Origin: Deltaproteobacteria bacterium | Lineage (GTDB): Bacteria > Desulfobacterota > DSM-4660 > Desulfatiglandales > HGW-15 | DNA: 20,846 nt | Direction: 5' to 3' | NCBI GenBank assembly: GCA_016932235.1 | Contig: JAFGDF010000321.1 | Span: forward strand, 1-20,846 | Shown here: positions 7,050 through 13,888 of the stretch, piece after piece | Position numbering within the stretch: the first letter of the stretch is position 1 | Layout: each line of letters starts with the position of its first letter | Notes under the pieces: model-generated | The model's input: only the letters and a program-made list of their open reading frames with translations | Databases searched by the model: none | What the model was told of the DNA's origin: nothing | Made by a program: the position numbers and the translations under genes

Positions 7050-10000
7050 TCATCTTCTCTTTGCTTCCAAAAGACTGAAGATGCTCTGAAGAAGGTTTTC
7101 CTTATCAAGCTTTATCAGGTAATCATCAATCCCTGTTTCCTTTCCTCTTACCATATCTTCATCGCTCGCCATGGTCGTTAATGCGATTATCGGCAATCCG
7201 GAAAACCTCTCATCTCCTCTTATTTTCTTTGCAAGTTCAAAACCATTCATATTCGGCATCTCAATATCCGTGACAATCAGCGATATCTTATCTCTGTGTT
7301 CCTCCAATAATTCAAATGCGGTTACCCCGTCTTCCGCTTCAATAACATTATAGCCGTCATTAACCATGTATTCCTTCACCTGATTACGGAAAAAATTGGA
7401 ATCTTCAGCATAAAGTATTGTTGCTGAAATACCGTCAGGGGATTTGACTGCTTTTCGAGATGAAAACCAGTCGGGGTTCAGAGTCTCGACAATGCCGAAA
7501 ATATCTACTATAAGGGTCGTAAGGTTTCTTATAATAGCAGATCCCATGATTCCCTTTTGCTTTAGGGTCGTATCATCAATAGAAATCGATTCTTCAATGG
7601 CATCAAGCGGAGGAGTAGCTAAAAGACCGATTTCCATACCCGCCACCCTGAAGACGACAACAAGGAGATCGTCTCTCTCCGCAAGAGGTTTGACTTTTGC
7701 CACCTCCTCAATGGCGAACAGGGGCAGACTCTCATTTCTATATTGTATGATCTTCATGCCGCCGACATTTTCAATATCTGATCTCTTTATCTTTTCGATC
7801 CGCTCCACAAGACCCAAGGGAACGGCAAACTGTTCATCTTCGGCATTTCGGAATATAAGCATGGAATGTACATCCTTCCGCCCCTTTGTCAGATGTTCTT
7901 TGGATATCTTCATGGCTCTGTCAGTACCCTCCATGGAAGTCAGTCGCGCCATTTGAGACAACCCTGCGACGTCAAGTATTAAAGCGACACGGCCATCCCC
8001 CATTATGGTTGCCCCCGCGTAACCCTTACAGTGTTTTAGATGACTTCCGAGCGGTTTGACGACTATCTCTTCCGAATCATTGAGTTCATCCACTATCAAC
8101 CCGTATTTCAATGCACCGGTATACACCACGACTATATTTATTGAGCTTTGGGCGCGATATCTTCTGTCAGGGCCTCTTTCCTGAAATTCAAACTTGTTCC
8201 CTGCCTGTAGCGCATCCAGCGATGCGTGCCTCTTCACATCCGGAAGATCCGTTCCATGCTGACAAACAGAATCTTCAAACAGGGGGCTTTTTAACGATCT
8301 TCGATCAGCGATATTTTCACGACGATCTTTTCTTGCCTCATTTGTCAACGGATCCACATAGATCCTCTCCAGCCCTATTACATCAGAAAGCCTTATCAAC
8401 GGAAGCAGGTTACCCCTTAACCTCACTACCTCAGCGTCGCCAACTCTCTCGATCCTTTCTTTAACCTGAGCGGCAGGGATTCTGAAAAGCTCTTCAAGAT
8501 TAACCTGCGGAATTGCATAACGCTCACCACCTGCCTTGATAATCTGACTGGGGATAATGGCAAGAGTAAGAGGCAGTTTTATCCTGATGTTTGTGCCTTT
8601 TCCGGGAGTGGAATCGATATCCACAAGTCCACCGAGTTTATCCAGGTTGGTTTTTACCACATCCATGCCAACGCCACGTCCGGATACATCGCTGACCGCT
8701 TCGGCGGTAGAAAATCCCGGCAGGAAAACAAGATTGATCTTTTCCTTATCGGACATTGTTGAGGCCTGCCGCCTGCTCAAGAGGTTCTTTTCTATGGCAG
8801 CATTGACAAGCTTATGGCCGTCCATCCCTCTCCCGTCATCGCTTATCTCTATATTTACTTGGCCCGCTTCATGATAGGCCTTCAATAAAACTTGGCCCGT
8901 TGCGTTCTTTCCCGCTCTTAATCTTTCATCAGGCCTTTCGAGCCCATGGTCAACGGCGTTCCTCACCAGATGCGTCAATGGATCGTTGATCGCTTCAAGA
9001 ATCGTCTTATCAAGCTCAACGCCCTCTCCCTTTATTGTCAGGTTGACTTCTTTTCCCAGGCTTCTCGCGAGATCCCTCACAACACGGGGAAACTTATTCA
9101 GGATATTTCCAATCGGCTGCATTCTCGTCATCATAATCGCTTCCTGCAGCTCCGACGTGATCAGATCAATGTCCTGTCCCGAGGCCTCAATATTATGAAA
9201 CTCCTTAAGAGTGATCGCCTGAACAAGCTGGTTCCTGCCAAGCACAAGTTCTCCCGCCAGGTTCATAAGGTCATCTAGAAGGCTGACATGAACCCTGAGG
9301 CTGGTATCCGTTCCGGAGCCCGGAGATGCCTTCCCGGATCTGGCCGGTTCTTCCATCTTCGCACTTGATGAAAAAGCCGTTTCCATAAATGTCGGATTAT
9401 CCGACCTTTCGTCGCCAAAGTCCTCTTCTTTCAAATCAGGTTCATTGCTCTTGATTACGTCCTCGCCATTCTCTGATAAGTCTTTCACGCAGATGCAGTT
9501 GGGGTCTTCGCTGACCAGAAAAATCCTGCTCTCATCAATCCCCAGCATCACATTGATCAGGCCTGGTTCAAGTACTGTTGCGAATAAGATCAAAAAGGGA
9601 ACAACTTTGATTGCATCATCATTTTCAAGCGTTCCAACCGTTTCGAAATCAATCCTGCAGTCCAGAATGCTCCCGCTCTCACCCAATTTGCTAGTGAGTT
9701 CAGCCGGGTTAGATCCTTTATCCTGGACATCACTAATCAAATCGTACTCAGCCATATAAATATAATTCCCCTTTTTTCTCATGACAGAGAGAGTGTTCAT
9801 GGAAACTGAAAATGTCACTTCCCTGAGGGGGAATCTGATTTCTCTTATCAACGGATCTTCATTTGTTTTAAGTCCCGGTTTGTAACTATCCGCAAGAGAG
9901 ATCAGTGCCTTAACATGTCCTGAAATATCAATGTCATTGCTGTTATCCACATTATTAATAAGGTTTTTAAGACAGTCCGACGCGAGGAGAAGAATATTCA

Positions 10001-10268
10001 CGATTTCAGGATTTGGTCTCATCTCTTTTTCCCTGATCATTCCAAGGACGCTTTCCATTTTATGAGACAGCTCCTTAATGTTATCGAGTCCCATAAAACC
10101 GGCGCCCCCCTTTATGGAATGAGCCGCTCTGAAAACTTTATTCACAAGATCTTCATCGATGTCTTCTCCGTCTGCTTCAATCGCAAGAAGGTCATTCTCG
10201 ATATCTGCGAGATGTTCTAAAGATTCCTCAATATACAGGCGCAAGGTCTCATCATCACAAATACTCAT
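7050..10268 (-). CDS. cheA: Hybrid chemotaxis histidine kinase CheA (CheA - CheW-like - receiver)
   Basis: The start is set at the ATG at 10268, which has GGAGG five bases upstream; another ATG at 10280 lacks a ribosome site. The protein is 1072 residues, against ~650 for E. coli CheA. Order: P1 Hpt (1-105, phospho-His H50 in AAHSIKGGAGFMG); a non-standard middle domain (about 140-255) in place of P2; P3 dimerisation (from about 322, LMNLAGELVLGRNQL); P4 ATPase with N box N437 (HLVRNAVDHG), G1 DDGRGMD (477-483) and G2 GRGVGMD (530-536); P5 CheW-like domain (about 569-775) broken by a charged insertion (about 634-708); a second CheW-like domain (about 798-932); and a C-terminal receiver (about 949-1068) with D1001, T1031 and K1053. 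The receiver may act as a phosphate sink or a target for CheZ-independent control. It is the core kinase of the operon, followed by cheW. Confidence 0.95.
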   Translation of the reverse strand: MSICDDETLRLYIEESLEHLADIENDLLAIEADGEDIDEDLVNKVFRAAHSIKGGAGFMGLDNIKELSHKMESVLGMIREKEMRPNPEIVNILLLASDCLKNLINNVDNSNDIDISGHVKALISLADSYKPGLKTNEDPLIREIRFPLREVTFSVSMNTLSVMRKKGNYIYMAEYDLISDVQDKGSNPAELTSKLGESGSILDCRIDFETVGTLENDDAIKVVPFLILFATVLEPGLINVMLGIDESRIFLVSEDPNCICVKDLSENGEDVIKSNEPDLKEEDFGDERSDNPTFMETAFSSSAKMEEPARSGKASPGSGTDTSLRVHVSLLDDLMNLAGELVLGRNQLVQAITLKEFHNIEASGQDIDLITSELQEAIMMTRMQPIGNILNKFPRVVRDLARSLGKEVNLTIKGEGVELDKTILEAINDPLTHLVRNAVDHGLERPDERLRAGKNATGQVLLKAYHEAGQVNIEISDDGRGMDGHKLVNAAIEKNLLSRRQASTMSDKEKINLVFLPGFSTAEAVSDVSGRGVGMDVVKTNLDKLGGLVDIDSTPGKGTNIRIKLPLTLAIIPSQIIKAGGERYAIPQVNLEELFRIPAAQVKERIERVGDAEVVRLRGNLLPLIRLSDVIGLERIYVDPLTNEARKDRRENIADRRSLKSPLFEDSVCQHGTDLPDVKRHASLDALQAGNKFEFQERGPDRRYRAQSSINIVVVYTGALKYGLIVDELNDSEEIVVKPLGSHLKHCKGYAGATIMGDGRVALILDVAGLSQMARLTSMEGTDRAMKISKEHLTKGRKDVHSMLIFRNAEDEQFAVPLGLVERIEKIKRSDIENVGGMKIIQYRNESLPLFAIEEVAKVKPLAERDDLLVVVFRVAGMEIGLLATPPLDAIEESISIDDTTLKQKGIMGSAIIRNLTTLIVDIFGIVETLNPDWFSSRKAVKSPDGISATILYAEDSNFFRNQVKEYMVNDGYNVIEAEDGVTAFELLEEHRDKISLIVTDIEMPNMNGFELAKKIRGDERFSGLPIIALTTMASDEDMVRGKETGIDDYLIKLDKENLLQSIFSLLEAKRR

Positions 10269-10351
10269 ATTTTCCTCCATTATCTTTCTAATCTGCCAAG
10301 ATTACTCGAGCGAACCTCGATATAAAACAGAAACGACCGTTGCTGTTAAAG

Positions 10352-10657
10352 CTAAACGGCAATCACTTCAAAGGTTTGATCCAGTTTCAAGTTTGTTAGA
10401 AGCCTGAAAATCCCCTCGGAAGGGTTCTTTATTTTTAGCATTCCTCCAGACCGCTCCAGTGAATTATGGGCGGCTATGAGAACCCATAGACCGACAGCGT
10501 CCAAAGTGTTAACGCCTTTAAGGTCAATGGTTAGCTCCTTCACACCTCGGCCTGTTAACCTCATCAGCTTTTTTCTAAATTCTCCTGCCGTGGAGGCGAC
10601 AATATCCCCTCCCGGTTTTACCGTCCTTCCCGCGCTCCCTCTTGTTTTAAAAGCCAT
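10352..10657 (-). CDS. STAS-domain protein (anti-sigma antagonist-like), first gene of the che operon
   Basis: A 101-residue single STAS domain: GGDIVASTAGEFRKKL, a beta strand ELTIDLKGV, then NTLDAVGLWVLIAAHNSL and a C-terminal helix. The fold signature is clear, but the phosphorylatable serine position of SpoIIAA-type proteins (D-S-S-G) reads D53-A-V-G56, so the usual switch by serine phosphorylation is not possible at that site. Small STAS proteins next to cheA occur in many bacteria and are thought to tune arrays or partner switches; the exact role here is inference. GAGGGAG lies 7 bases before the ATG. The gap to cheA is about 83 bases, so this is probably the leading gene of the operon. 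Confidence 0.85.
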   Translation of the reverse strand: MAFKTRGSAGRTVKPGGDIVASTAGEFRKKLMRLTGRGVKELTIDLKGVNTLDAVGLWVLIAAHNSLERSGGMLKIKNPSEGIFRLLTNLKLDQTFEVIAV

Positions 10658-10705
10658 TTAAAACTCCCTCTTTTGATTGACTCATGCATATCATGAAAAG
10701 ATTAT

Positions 10706-10737
10706 CCGAATAACCCTAACCTTGATACGTTATTCGG
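10706..10737. promoter_or_regulatory. 9-bp inverted repeat, possible operator of the che operon
   Basis: CCGAATAAC (10706-10714) and GTTATTCGG (10729-10737) are perfect inverted copies 14 bases apart, with half-site centres 23 bp apart, about two helical turns. The repeat ends 49 bases upstream of the STAS ATG, where a repressor or activator dimer would be expected to bind. It could also be a hairpin in a leader RNA. Function is inference. Confidence 0.4.
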
Positions 10738-10840
10738 TCTTCCTTTTCCTCTGAATGGCGGTGGCGCAAGAGCAAAATCCACCATCGAATTTATAAGAAA
10801 CAGTAACTGAAACGGATTTTAGCATACCCCCGGACACCAG

Positions 10841-10941
10841 CAAGGTGTTAGATGCGAGACGCCAGGGAGCGACGACTGAGGCGTATGGGTCATACGCCAC
10901 AAAGAGGACCGATCGCGGGCAACACGGCAGATTACACCTTG
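10841..10941. repeat. Imperfect palindromic (REP/MITE-like) element with central hairpin
   Basis: The ends are CAAGGTGT (10841-10848) and its inverse ACACCTTG (10934-10941). The centre is a perfect 8-bp stem with a 3-base loop, GGCGTATG-GGT-CATACGCC (10880-10898). The arms are almost equal (31 and 35 bases) and share short matching patches (TGC, GCC), so the whole unit is an eroded palindrome of about 100 bp. From memory, similar ~100-bp repeats with this end motif are dispersed in deltaproteobacterial genomes; I cannot verify that here. It has no reading frame. Confidence 0.6.
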
Positions 10942-11111
10942 AGGTGGACCAGAGAGGATTGAATCCTGTTTTCGCAATAACAAAGCCATGCTATATTCGT
11001 GCCATATTTCAAAATATGAGGCAGGCCTTGACATCAGACGCCAACCCCCGCATCGATATTCATTAATCCTACGGTCGCCGTTTCTACGGTATTTTATTTT
11101 ATTTCTTTTGG

Positions 11112-11285
11112 GTAAAGACCGAAAGGCTAGTAGTCATATCCTTGACTCAACTTGTCGTGTTTTTGACGAACTTCGAAAGAAAGGGAATCGAGGATCTCAT
11201 CTCCCTTAACGGAAAGATCAAAATAGATCCTGACTGGCGTAAGAATGAAGAGGAAGAACTGGATGCATACAAGGATCATTGCTGA
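11112..11285 (+). pseudogene. VapB-type antitoxin remnant (5' end missing)
   Basis: The frame ending in TGA at 11283-11285 encodes FERKGIEDLISLNGKIKID followed by PDWRKNEEEELDAY, which resembles the C-terminal part of VapB-family antitoxins that wrap the PIN toxin. Reading upstream the frame stays open but becomes hydrophobic and contains no ATG/GTG start with a ribosome site, and no ribbon-helix-helix or other DNA-binding N-terminus can be found. The 3' end overlaps the start of the vapC frame by 23 bases, as is normal for toxin-antitoxin pairs. I infer a decayed antitoxin whose promoter-proximal half has been replaced or lost. Confidence 0.5.
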
Positions 11286-11661
11286 CACCTCCGTATGGAT
11301 TGAATTCTTCCGGAATGAAAATTCTCTTTTTTCGGACTACCTGAAGCACTTGTTACGCTCAGGGCTGGTAGCCCTGACGTGAATGGTCCTTGGTGAAATA
11401 CTCCAGGGCATCAAGCCCCCACGGGAAGCACGGCTTGTCAGGAGCAATCTGGAGTCCCTGCCCTTTGTAGAATCCAGGAGAAAAATCCGGGAAAATGCAG
11501 GGCAAATTTACGCTGCATTAGGCAAAAAGGGAATTAGCATTCCTCTTTCGAATACCATCATCGCATCCACAGCTATTATCGAAAGACATGAAATTTTCAC
11601 GATAGATCCCCATTTTGAAAAAATCCCCGATTTAATTTTACACAAGTTGAATTCAAATTGA
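11263..11661 (+). pseudogene. VapC-type PIN-domain toxin interrupted by an in-frame TGA
   Basis: From the ATG at 11263 the frame reads MHTRIIADTSVWIEFFRNE, a typical PIN start with catalytic D8, and runs to an in-frame TGA at 11380-11382. Directly after it the same frame continues from ATG 11383 as MVLGEILQGIK with the expected acidic E45, then PLSNTIIASTAI and FTIDPHFEKIP to the stop at 11661. Joined, the length (132 codons) is normal for VapC, an RNase of toxin-antitoxin systems. The third acidic position, usually D in a DxxIAATA motif, is N97 here. A single base change (for example GGA or TGG to TGA) explains the stop, and the D-to-N change also suggests loss of activity. The TGA-ATG junction could in principle allow re-initiation as two pieces. 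Confidence 0.75.
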
Positions 11662-11725
11662 AAAATACCTCAAATTTCTGCGCCCTTTCTTTCTCAAGAG
11701 AGGCAGGAACACATTGCTCACCGCA

Positions 11726-13387
11726 TTAAAAAGGAAAAATCGCGCCGGTGCTTGCGGACGTAACCTGCATGGCGTATCTGTAAAGATACCCTTTTTTGAC
11801 CTTATAATCAGGTGGCGTCCATCCTTTAAACCGGTTTTCGATCTCACCGTCATCGAGTCTCACATTCAGGGATCTTTTGTCTATGTCTATATCGATGATA
11901 TCCCCCTCTTTGATAACCGCTATAGGTCCGCCCTCCTGTGCTTCGGGTGAAATATGTCCTATTGCCGCACCACGGGTTCCACCTGAAAATCTTCCGTCGG
12001 TAACAAGTGCGACATCCTTATCCAGTCCCGCCCCGGCCAGGGCAGACGTTGGAGAGAGCATCTCTCTCATACCCGGTCCTCCCTTGGGTCCTTCATATCT
12101 GATAACCAAAACATCGCCCTTCCTGATCTTGCCGGCGAGTATAGCCGCCATCGCTTCCTCTTCTCCTTCAAATATCCTGGCAGGGCCTGAATGCTTCAAC
12201 ATGGAAGGGTCCACAGCCGATTTTTTAACAACAGCCCCATGCGGAGCGAGATTCCCGAACAGTATCGCGAGTCCGCCATCAGTGGAATAGGGCGAATCGA
12301 TTGGTCTGATAACATCTTTATCTAGACTGCCATCAGTAAGGATAATATCCCCTATCTTTTTCCCGGACACAGTCATCTGCGATAGATCCAGTAATCCTTT
12401 TTTATTCAGCTCGCCCATTACTGCCGGGATACCGCCGGCCCTGTCAAGATCTTCCATGTGGAAGGGGCCAGCTGGCGCAATCTTGCAAAGGTTCGGAGTC
12501 TCGGCGCTTATGTTATTAAAGAGTTTGAGATCAAGATCAATACCCGCTTCATGGGCGATGGCCGGAAGGTGAAGAACCGTATTGGTTGAACTGCCCAGAG
12601 CCATCTCCATATAGATAGCATTTTCAAATGCCTTTTTGGTCGCGATATCACGCGGTCTGACATCTTCTGCCACAAGAGCCATTATCCTACCGCCTGCCTC
12701 CTTTGCGAGCCTTCTCCGTGCCCCCGTAACAGCGGGGATGGTCCCGTTACCCGGTAATGCAAGACCAAGCGCCTCGCTCAGACAGTTCATCGAGTTGGCG
12801 GTGAACATCCCCGAGCATGATCCCACCCCTGGACAGGCCTTATTTTCAAGCTCCATAAGTTCATGGCTGGACATTTTCCCTGAGCTTACCGCACCCACCG
12901 CCTCAAATACCTTGATAAGATCCACAGGAGTATTTCCGACTCTTCCCGCCATCATCGGCCCGCCGCTTATCAATATGGCGGGTATATTAAGCCGGAGCAT
13001 CGCCATCATCATTCCCGGTATAATCTTGTCACAATCACAAACAAGCACAAGCCCGTCAAAAGGAAATGCCATTGCCATAACTTCCACTGAATCGGCTATA
13101 AGCTCCCTGGATGCAAGAGAATACTTCATGCCGATATGTCCCATAGCAATTCCATCGCAAAGACCTATGGTTGAAAACTCCATGGGAGTTCCTCCGGCCA
13201 TTGCGACACCCATCTTTACCGCAGATGCAATTTCGTTTAGATGTTGATGACCTGGAATAACCTCATTCGCCGAATTAGCAATCCCGATTATTGGTCGTCC
13301 TATTTCATCGTCGGTATATCCCATTGCCTTGCAAAGTGACCTGTGCCCGGCTTTTTCCAACCCTTTTTTCATCAGATCTGATCTCAT
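11726..13387 (-). CDS. ilvD: Dihydroxy-acid dehydratase
   Basis: A 553-residue enzyme of branched-chain amino acid and CoA precursor synthesis. It dehydrates 2,3-dihydroxy-isovalerate and -methylvalerate to the 2-oxo acids using an Fe-S cluster and Mg2+. Visible motifs: [14 protein letters not shown] near residue 40, CDCDKIIPG (C116/C118, CDK) and [18 protein letters not shown] with C190 as the probable cluster ligand; also the C-terminal GRFSGGTRG and VTSASTGA. The start is the ATG at 13387, which has GGGAGG 8 bases upstream; the TTG immediately before it is not needed. It is a single gene, convergent with the broken vapC and separated from other biosynthetic genes. The degenerate 7-bp repeat array at 13412-13446 lies just upstream of its ribosome site and may overlap its promoter. 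Confidence 0.96.
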   Translation of the reverse strand: MRSDLMKKGLEKAGHRSLCKAMGYTDDEIGRPIIGIANSANEVIPGHQHLNEIASAVKMGVAMAGGTPMEFSTIGLCDGIAMGHIGMKYSLASRELIADSVEVMAMAFPFDGLVLVCDCDKIIPGMMMAMLRLNIPAILISGGPMMAGRVGNTPVDLIKVFEAVGAVSSGKMSSHELMELENKACPGVGSCSGMFTANSMNCLSEALGLALPGNGTIPAVTGARRRLAKEAGGRIMALVAEDVRPRDIATKKAFENAIYMEMALGSSTNTVLHLPAIAHEAGIDLDLKLFNNISAETPNLCKIAPAGPFHMEDLDRAGGIPAVMGELNKKGLLDLSQMTVSGKKIGDIILTDGSLDKDVIRPIDSPYSTDGGLAILFGNLAPHGAVVKKSAVDPSMLKHSGPARIFEGEEEAMAAILAGKIRKGDVLVIRYEGPKGGPGMREMLSPTSALAGAGLDKDVALVTDGRFSGGTRGAAIGHISPEAQEGGPIAVIKEGDIIDIDIDKRSLNVRLDDGEIENRFKGWTPPDYKVKKGYLYRYAMQVTSASTGAIFPF

Positions 13388-13411
13388 CAAAAAAACCTCC
13401 CTTTTAATAAT

Positions 13412-13446
13412 AGTTCGAAGTTCGGAGTTCGAAGTTCAAAGTTTAT
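13412..13446 (+). repeat. Degenerate 7-bp tandem repeat, (AGTTCGR)n, left of the four-helix-bundle gene
   Basis: Consecutive heptamers read AGTTCGA, AGTTCGG, AGTTCGA, AGTTCAA, AGTTTAT. The array lies between the ilvD ribosome site and the 3' end of the frameshifted four-helix-bundle gene. The same heptamer in permuted form occurs inverted at 13852-13879. Confidence 0.75.
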
Positions 13447-13452
13447 ATACAA

Positions 13453-13805
13453 CTAACATTTCTTCCCAATTGATACAAATATGGCGAGAAGTTCACCACA
13501 TTCATCATATACCGGTTTGATTTCGTTCCAGTTCATCCATTCCATCTCAGACATAACCTCAAGCCAATATTTTGTTTCAGATGACTCGCTCTCACAGATT
13601 GCAATTTTATTTTTAAATCGGCCTTGCTTCTCGCCCTGTTTGCCTCCCTGTAGTTCGCACCGATCGAGGTTCCTGATTTCTTAATCTGATTCCGGACAAC
13701 CTTTCCTTCCGGAGTGTTCGGTAATTTAGCGGATAAAATAATAGTACTTACAGCAAATTTTCGAGTACGCTCTTCCAGTTGCTTTTTAAATTGTTTATTA
13801 TCCAT
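13453..13805 (-). pseudogene. Four-helix-bundle protein (23S rRNA intervening-sequence family), frameshifted
   Basis: From ATG 13805 the frame encodes MDNKQFKKQLEERTRKFAV, then KLPNTPEGKVVRNQIKKSG and TSIGANYREANRARSKAD, characteristic of the small four-helix-bundle (IVS/S23-type) family. At a run of five T on the plus strand (13610-13614) the frame is lost; the zero frame continues as nonsense to 13533. Shifting by one base restores the family's C-terminal half: ICESESSETKYWLEVMSEME, then NEIKPVYDECGELLAIF, to a TAG at 13453-13455. The expected codons (AAA AAT AAA ATT) need one more A, so a one-base deletion in a homopolymer explains it. The restored product would be about 118 residues, the family's usual length. 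The function of these proteins is unclear; related ones pair with retroelement or rRNA-insert loci. It could be real decay or a sequencing error. Confidence 0.85.
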
Positions 13806-13851
13806 CGATCACCAGCCTAAAGGCAGCTAATTTCCAGTTAACACAAAGGTT

Positions 13852-13879
13852 AAAGTCCGAACTCCGAACTTTGCACTCC
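13852..13879 (-). repeat. Degenerate 7-bp tandem repeat, inverted copy right of the four-helix-bundle gene
   Basis: On the plus strand the heptamers are AAAGTCC, GAACTCC, GAACTTT, GCACTCC. Read on the minus strand the core unit is GGAGTTC, a circular permutation of the AGTTCGG unit found at 13412-13446 on the plus strand. The two arrays therefore flank the four-helix-bundle gene as imperfect inverted repeats. Confidence 0.65.
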
Positions 13880-13888
13880 AAATTTTCC

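Larger units (their letters stand above)
10658..11108. other. 450-base intergenic region upstream of the che operon
   Basis: No convincing gene is visible; the ATG frames here lack ribosome sites and family features. It contains the inverted repeat at 10706-10737, a palindromic element at 10841-10941, and a further perfect 7-bp inverted repeat CATATTT-CA-AAATATG at 11003-11018. A TTGACA at 11028-11033 has no good -10 partner at 16-18 bases. The che promoter is expected between 10658 and about 10800 but no clear sigma-70, sigma-28 or sigma-54 match was found. Confidence 0.6.

Noticed and set aside
7444..7956. Long plus-strand frame (170 codons) inside cheA
   Set aside because: It is antisense to a well-supported cheA, has no family features and no ribosome site; a shadow of coding bias.
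10773..10790. Sigma-54-like site upstream of the che operon (minus strand TGG...TTGC)
   Set aside because: The spacing is GG-N11-GC, one base too long for the strict -24/-12 geometry.
11380..11382. In-frame TGA of the VapC gene as a selenocysteine codon
   Set aside because: PIN toxins are not known selenoproteins, no cysteine is expected at this position, and the downstream bases show no obvious SECIS-like hairpin; a nonsense mutation is simpler.
13412..13879. Heptamer arrays as a CRISPR
   Set aside because: Units are 7 bp, contiguous and degenerate with no spacers, and no cas genes are present.
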